A stretch of DNA of 64,000 nucleotides from Planococcus citri. Lineage: Eukaryota > Arthropoda > Insecta > Hemiptera > Pseudococcidae. The DNA lies in contig NC_088678.1 of the NCBI RefSeq assembly GCF_950023065.1, forward strand, positions 24,232,580 through 24,296,579, read 5' to 3'. Below are positions 58,341 to 64,000 of this stretch, piece after piece. The notes beneath the pieces are model-generated. The model searched no databases. It was given only the letters and a program-made list of their open reading frames with translations, and was not told the DNA's origin. The number at the start of each line of letters is the position of its first letter. Position 1 is the first letter of the stretch. Position numbers and translations under genes: made by a program.

Positions 58341-60211
58341 CAGTATGACACAAAAGTAGTGCTCGGTGGCTTTTATTTCTAAGTGGAAAGAGCTAGCGAG
58401 ATGAATGAAGCGGCGTTGAGAGTGTAGGAAAAAATAAGGGATTTCAATCAAAAGTGACCTTGAAAATTTCAGGATTAAGGCGACAAAAACGTGATATGAA
58501 TTTTTTTAAACCGGTTCATTAATTTGCAACTAGTTAACAAAAAAAAAAATCCAAATTGTAGCTAGAGAAAAAAGCTTGAAACAAAAGTTGTAGAGCGTGA
58601 AAATTACACAATTCTGTCTAATCACATATTGAAACCGGTTCATTGGTTCGTATTTAGCAACCAGTTTTTGACAATTACCTAAAAATTGGAGATGGAGAAA
58701 ACAGCTTGAAACAAAAGTTGTAGAGTGTGAAAAATTGAACCATTTTCAGATTTTTAAACTGGTTCATTAATTTGCAACCAGTTATCAAAAATTACCTAAA
58801 AATTGGAGATAGAGAAAAAAGCTTGAAACAAAAGTTGTAGGGCGTGAAAAATTACACAATTCAGTTCAATCACATTTTGAAACCGGTTCACTGGTTTGCA
58901 TTTAGCAACCAGTTTTTGACAATCACCTAAAAACTGATGATGAAGAAAATAGCTTGAAACAAAAGTTCTAGAGCGTGAAAAATTGAACCATTTTCGCTGA
59001 TCGGATTTTGAAACTGGTTACTTAATTTGCAACCAGTTATCAAAAATTACCTAAAAATTGGAAATCGAGAAAAAAAGCTTGAAACAAAAGTTGTAGGGCG
59101 TGAAAAATTACACAATTCTGTTCAATCATATTTTGAAACCGGTTCACTGGTTCGCATTTAGCAACCAGTTTTTGACAATCACCTAAAAACTGATGATGAA
59201 GAAAAAAACTTGAAACAAAAGTTGTAGGGCGTGAAAAATTACACAATTCTGCTCAATCACATTTTAAAACCGGTTCACTGGTTCGCATTTAGCAACCAGT
59301 TTTTGACAATCACCTAAAAACTGATGATGAAGAAAAAAACTTGAAACAAAAGTTGTAGAGCGTGAAGGGATTGAACCATTTTCGCTGATCGGATTTTGAA
59401 ACCGGTTCATTAATTTGCAACCAGTTATCAAAAATTACCTACAAATTGGAAATCGAGAAAAAAGCTTGAAACAAAAGTTGTAGGGCGTGAAAAATTACAC
59501 AATTCTGTTCAATCATATTTCGAAACCGGTTCATTGGTTTACATTGAAACCAGTTTTTGACAATCACCAAAAATTGAAGATAAAGAAAAATGCTTGAAAC
59601 AAAAGTTCTAGAACGTAAAAAATTGAACTATTTTGCTGATCGGATTTTGTAAATGGCTAATTAATTTGCGACCAGGTAACTTTTGATGGCTTTCTGCAAA
59701 TTTATGAACTGGTTTTGGAATCTGATCAGCAAAAATAGTTCAATTTTTCACACTCTACAACTACCTAATGTTTGAAACTTTTTTCTTCATCTCCAATTTT
59801 TATGTAATTTTTGATAACTGGTTGCAAATTAATGAACCGGTTTCAAAATCTGATCAGCGAAAATGGTTCAATTTTTCACGCTCTACAACTTTTGTTTCAA
59901 GCTTTTTTCTCTATCTGCAATTTTTGGGTATTTTTTGTCAACTGGTTGCAAATTAATGAACCGGTTTCAAAAAATTCATATCACGTTTTTGTCGCCTTTA
60001 GTGTGTACAATATATTGCGCCAATAAAAACCAGTTTGGATTTTTTTGACCAAACCGGTTATTCAGTTTGTGGACACCCTGTGCATGGACATGAAATTTTC
60101 AAGGTCACTTGAAGTCCCTTATTTTTCCCTACTCAACGCCGCTTCATTCATCTCGCTAGCTCTTTCCACTTAGAAATAAAAGCCACCGAGCACTACTTTT
60201 GTGTCATACTG
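58341..60211. mobile_element. TA-flanked composite element with internal tandem repeats, 1.87 kb
   Basis: Terminal inverted repeats of over 100 bp begin CAGTATGACACAAAAGTAGT and are flanked by TA (58339-58340 and 60212-60213), fitting a Tc1/mariner-type insertion. Inside, from about 58500 to 59690, roughly nine units of 123-131 bp carry 'gaaaccggttca.tggtt', 'aaccagtttttgaca' and 'cttgaaacaaaagttgtag'. Alternate units differ consistently, suggesting a higher-order dimer. From about 59690 to 59970 two units lie in the opposite orientation. No transposase. Confidence 0.85.
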
Positions 60212-60379
60212 TATAAGCAATACGTTTTGTTTTTTTTTTTCGTTTTTTCATCAAGTAGATACATATTTTAAATTTGATAGAAAAAATAATTGCCAAAATG
60301 ACCTCATATTTTGAGAATAAGGCAAATTTTTGAAAGTGACAGTGACTCAAATTCAACACTCGAGTTTCGTAGATCGTCC

Positions 60380-60960
60380 CACAATGATCCAGATGAAAAA
60401 TTTAACCGGACAGTGCCGATCTCGTTTTTGAAAATCCTTTGATCCGAAACCCCAAAATGAGCCCAAAATTCGGGGGGGGGGCAAATTAAAAATTTTTAAA
60501 AATACAACATATGGGTATCAAAGTCAGGGTTTTTAAGGACACTGAATTCATTTTTGAAGACTATTTGAACCAACGCCAAAATGAGCCCCAAGGGAGGGAT
60601 TTTTTGAACATTTTCAAAAAATGCAATATTGTTATCAAAGTTAAAGGGTTTTTGAGGACGCAGAATTCATTTTCGAAGACTATTTGACACAAAACCTAGA
60701 ATGGGCTCCAAGGGGAAGAGAAAATTTGAAAATGATCAATTTTGGAACCCCCTTCTCTCCACCCTGAAAAATTATTTTTGGTCAGAGGGGCAAATGGTCA
60801 ATAAAAATTTATATCAGCGTCCTCAAAAACCTGTACAAATAATTTGATGCCCATATTGAATTTTAAAATTTTTTGAGTTTTGGAACCTCCCCCCTCCCCA
60901 CCCTTGGAGGGTTATTTTTGGTCACAGGGACAAATGGTCGTTTGAAATGTCCTCAATAAA
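60380..60960. repeat. Two small tandem repeats
   Basis: 60390-60720 holds about three units of 125-130 bp with 'gaattcatttttgaagacta' and 'aaaatgagcccca'. 60730-60940 holds two units of about 145 bp with 'ttatttttggtcaca' and 'caaatggtc'. Both are diverged. Confidence 0.55.
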
Positions 60961-62723
60961 TAATAATGTAAATACCCGTATTCGAGCTCATTTCTTAAAG
61001 AATTTTTTCGTGCCCGCGGCTCAAGTTTCCATCTGGACCACTCTGGTGTCTCATCACTCCTCACAAACAATCTAGATCTCACAAAACGAGAAGTTTTTAT
61101 ATCAGAGCTAAAATTTTGGATCACTCTCTCGCTTCGTTTGGGCAAAAACGTTTTTCCTTTTTTTTTTTTTTTGAAAATAATTTCCGAAACAGAAAGTTTT
61201 CATTTTCAAAAAATGAATACGACAAAAAAATGAATTTATTACGTCACTAAATTCGCCAAAAATCAATGATCAATCTGAGTAGCAGAAAATGTAATAGATG
61301 ACCGAAAAGAAGAAGAAGAAGGTTGACTAAAATTCAATCAAGAAACTTACACAATCTATACCTTCTCTCTTTATTCCTATATTATCAAAGTATCAATGAC
61401 CTTTTTTTTTCAATTCTAATTTGAACTTATCGTTTAAAATTAAATTGATAGATAACCAATTTATTCGATCGTACAACCTATCTACATATTCACATATTCT
61501 TTGAAAAAAAAAAAATCAAGCCATTAAATTATACTTCAAATCTTCAACAACTCGATTAAAATTTCAATACGCAGAAAAGCATCATTATCAATTTCGATTG
61601 CGAACTAAACATTAAAAGTTAAAAACCAGTCGAAAACGATAACACGAGTCACGTAAATAAAAAATTTAAAAATCTCGATAAAATTCAACACTCCCTAAAA
61701 ATCACCATTCATCAACCATTTAAAAACAGAAAAAACCCCACCATCGGTATCGTATAAAATACGCGAATATAATTTACAATCTTTTGAGTAAAAAAAACAC
61801 ACGAACGAAATAAAATAAAAAAGAAGAAAAGGTCGAAAATTACATCACATTCATCTCAAAGACCCATAAAAGTTGAATTACAAACGGCGAGTAAAATATA
61901 TAAGCTAAAACGGTACACTAAAATAATCGAATTTATTCAACTCGACTGGGAAAAAAATAAAGACAAGAAGACGAGAGGACGACTAAAAAGATAGATTCGA
62001 AAGGCAAAAAGGCAAGAGGCAAAGCGCGGCGACCGAAAAACACTAAATCTACGTCGTTAAATCGGATAAAACTTTAATTACACTTGGTTTTTTTTTTCTT
62101 ACTGTTTTTTTCACTTTCATTGAGACGACCAAAAAAAAAAAAAAAAATGGATGGGAAGCCGGTGACAAGACGAACGTTCTAATCCGATCAAAATAACAAG
62201 TCAGTAACCTTTTTTTTCTCTCTTCATCGAGCATTAGCAGTGATATGGAGCTAACTAAAAGCTAGAGATAGGTACTCGTACTTGTACACTTGCGGTAGAA
62301 GACCCTATCCCTATCGAATGACGAATTAACTACCATGTGTTTCGACAAATGGCACCTTGGAGTAATTTTAAAGGTCGATTGTTCTCCTGTACCGAAATTT
62401 AACAACTAGAGGGGAACCTTATCGTATGAACTAGACGATAATTAATTCATCGCCAAGGTCAATTATACGTAACATTTCACCGTATAACTATACGAATATA
62501 TGTACTGGTACATGTGATAGTAAGTACATTACATGCATAAAAGTACACAAGTAGTGGATATGTAATGTACGTCGAAACGATAATATAATTTTTCACATCG
62601 TGTCACAGAGTAAGCCTAGCCATCGAATAAACTGCACCTGATAAAACATCGGTTCGCTCGAGTGGATCCAAATTCGAAGCACGATTACGCGAAATTCACG
62701 TTCGTCTAAATCTACGACGAGTA
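60961..62723. other. Intergenic; no gene recognised
   Basis: Purine-rich segments (around 61300 and 61780-62040) and long A/T runs. Small minus-strand frames at 60912-61145 and 62049-62234 have no domain. This could be upstream sequence of a gene beyond the window. Confidence 0.3.
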
Positions 62724-63104
62724 TGCCGGTTCCAGACTATGCGCGAATCACCACGAAAAAAACATGATTCGCGAATATATCGCGAACTGCGAATAGTGTG
62801 TAGATCACATTTCGCACCTGTTCGTGGTGATTCGCAATCATCACGAATCAGTTTTTTCACGTTTCGCGTTTCGCGCCCGATCTCTCGACCGGGCGGTTTT
62901 TAGACGAATCGTCAAAGGGATTCGCGATTCGTTGACGAATTTTCAAGTTCGTTCTTGTCAAATGTACATATATCGACGAAATACGAATAGTGTGTAGAGT
63001 GCAAATTCGAGGTGTTTCGTATTTCATCATTTTTATCGCGAATCCTTCACGAATCTCAAAATGCGAACCACGAAACGCGAACCGCGCATAGTCTGGAACC
63101 GGCA
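62724..63104. mobile_element. TA-flanked MITE, 381 bp, CpG-rich
   Basis: Ends TGCCGGTTCCAGACTATGCG and the exact inverse, flanked by TA (62722-62723 and 63105-63106). The interior has repeated 'ttcgcg', 'cacgaa' and 'cgcgaat' motifs and is far richer in CpG than the rest of the window. The two frames across it are not genes. Confidence 0.88.
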
Positions 63105-64000
63105 TATGTATTCGATGAACTCAAAAAGTGTATAGATGAGAACTACCTAATTAGAAATTTCGTCGAAAAAATTCTCTCGATTACTGCGAGAGCTATAGAG
63201 CAACAAAAGCACAACGTTTTCTTCGTCCAAGTACCAGAGCGATGTATTTTTGTATTATTATTACTCGAAAAGTAAACACATAGGTCGTTAAGAGCATCGC
63301 ATCGTATAAACATACAGAGTCAAATAGAGTAGAAAGATACGTTGGCGAGGAGTTTTTACACTATATAGGTCACCGGTAACACTATTCGACTAATTTTCCC
63401 AAACATATGTTCAACATTATTGCGGAAATTACCTGCTAATCGAGCACCCCAGTAATGTACGTCTGACGTGGGCTGGTATGGTATAGGTAGTGCTAGTGCA
63501 ATATCACAACACCTTGCACGTGGAAACCGCGAAAAAGCAACGTGTTTGCGAAAATTTCAACGCGATCGCGAACCATGCATGATAATTCTCACGCCACAGA
63601 TGCGTACAACAATAATTCGCGCGAAAAACAACGAGACCGACGAAAATTTCCAACTTCGACGAAACTCGAACAGGTGTTTAACGTTGGCAATTCAATTAAA
63701 ATGCATGTTCGGCCAGACCACGCGATCGCATATCCCAGAACATGCAGAGGAAAAGGGCGCATCTCATCTCTATTTGTTTATTTTTATTCATTTCAAATAA
63801 TTAAGCTGTGATTCATACACACGAATTACTAATCGTATATAACATGTAAACCCAACTACCTACCTACGCTGTCCACGTACACGATTGTGGGTGACGACGC
63901 GATGTCAATCACAAGAATTCTCAAGTATGTATGTACTTCGAATCTCTTCTAATACGATAGACGCGATCGCCTTTCATTTTCAATCTTAATTTTATCATGT
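63105..64000. other. CpG-richer end of the window; no gene recognised
   Basis: 63460-63730 is relatively rich in CG dinucleotides and has short frames in two overlapping phases (63468-63800 and 63542-63811) with no known domain. It could be a promoter-type or first-exon region; nothing more can be supported. Confidence 0.3.

Noticed and set aside
59040..60048. Several Phe/Leu-rich frames
   Set aside because: Translations of the tandem units inside the TA-flanked composite element.

Overview
The window looks like nuclear DNA from an arthropod, probably a hemipteran of the aphid/mealybug type. This is inferred from strong AT richness, many short TACC/TACCTA runs, dense small DNA transposons and lachesin-type immunoglobulin (Ig) proteins; no sequence here names the species. 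I see no rRNA, tRNA, CRISPR array or bacterial operon. About 90% of the window is non-coding and much of that is repeats.

Genes. Nine uninterrupted reading frames are convincing, all for secreted or membrane proteins. From 3.4 to 23.3 kb, all on the + strand, lie six members of one family: a signal peptide, one Ig domain (two in the last member), many N-glycosylation sites, then a short C-terminal hydrophobic tail of the kind replaced by a GPI anchor. They share a WSKGN-type motif after the first Ig cysteine and a conserved F-A-x-x-x-L-I-G tail. Three of them (9.9, 15.2 and 18.1 kb) sit in a tandem segmental duplication covering 8.9-19.6 kb. The third has lost its stalk and anchor through a deletion and a frameshift. 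From 27.7 to 44.6 kb there are two intronless lachesin-like genes on the - strand, each with three Ig domains and a transmembrane segment. Between them, on the + strand at 33.7 kb, is a small single-pass membrane protein that I do not recognise.

Mobile DNA and repeats. Several elements can be delimited to the base by terminal inverted repeats and target-site duplications: hAT-like elements with 8-bp duplications (11482-12437, 14046-14477, 24906-25331, 27063-27502), elements with TA duplications (48698-49131, 58341-60211, 62724-63104), and one with a 7-bp duplication (13335-14609) that carries a hAT-like element inside it. The duplicated gene array preserves both filled and empty versions of one insertion site. 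From 45.7 to 54.1 kb three large inverted repeats follow each other, two with arms of about 0.8-0.9 kb that are almost identical. The last 10 kb hold no recognisable gene, only repeats and a CpG-richer end.

How it fits together. The most notable thing is the locus as a whole: a young, expanding set of intronless surface Ig proteins whose outer domains differ between copies while stalk and anchor stay fixed, next to lachesin-like adhesion-type genes. A role in recognition at the cell surface (immunity, self-recognition or reproduction) is a reasonable hypothesis, not something the sequence proves.
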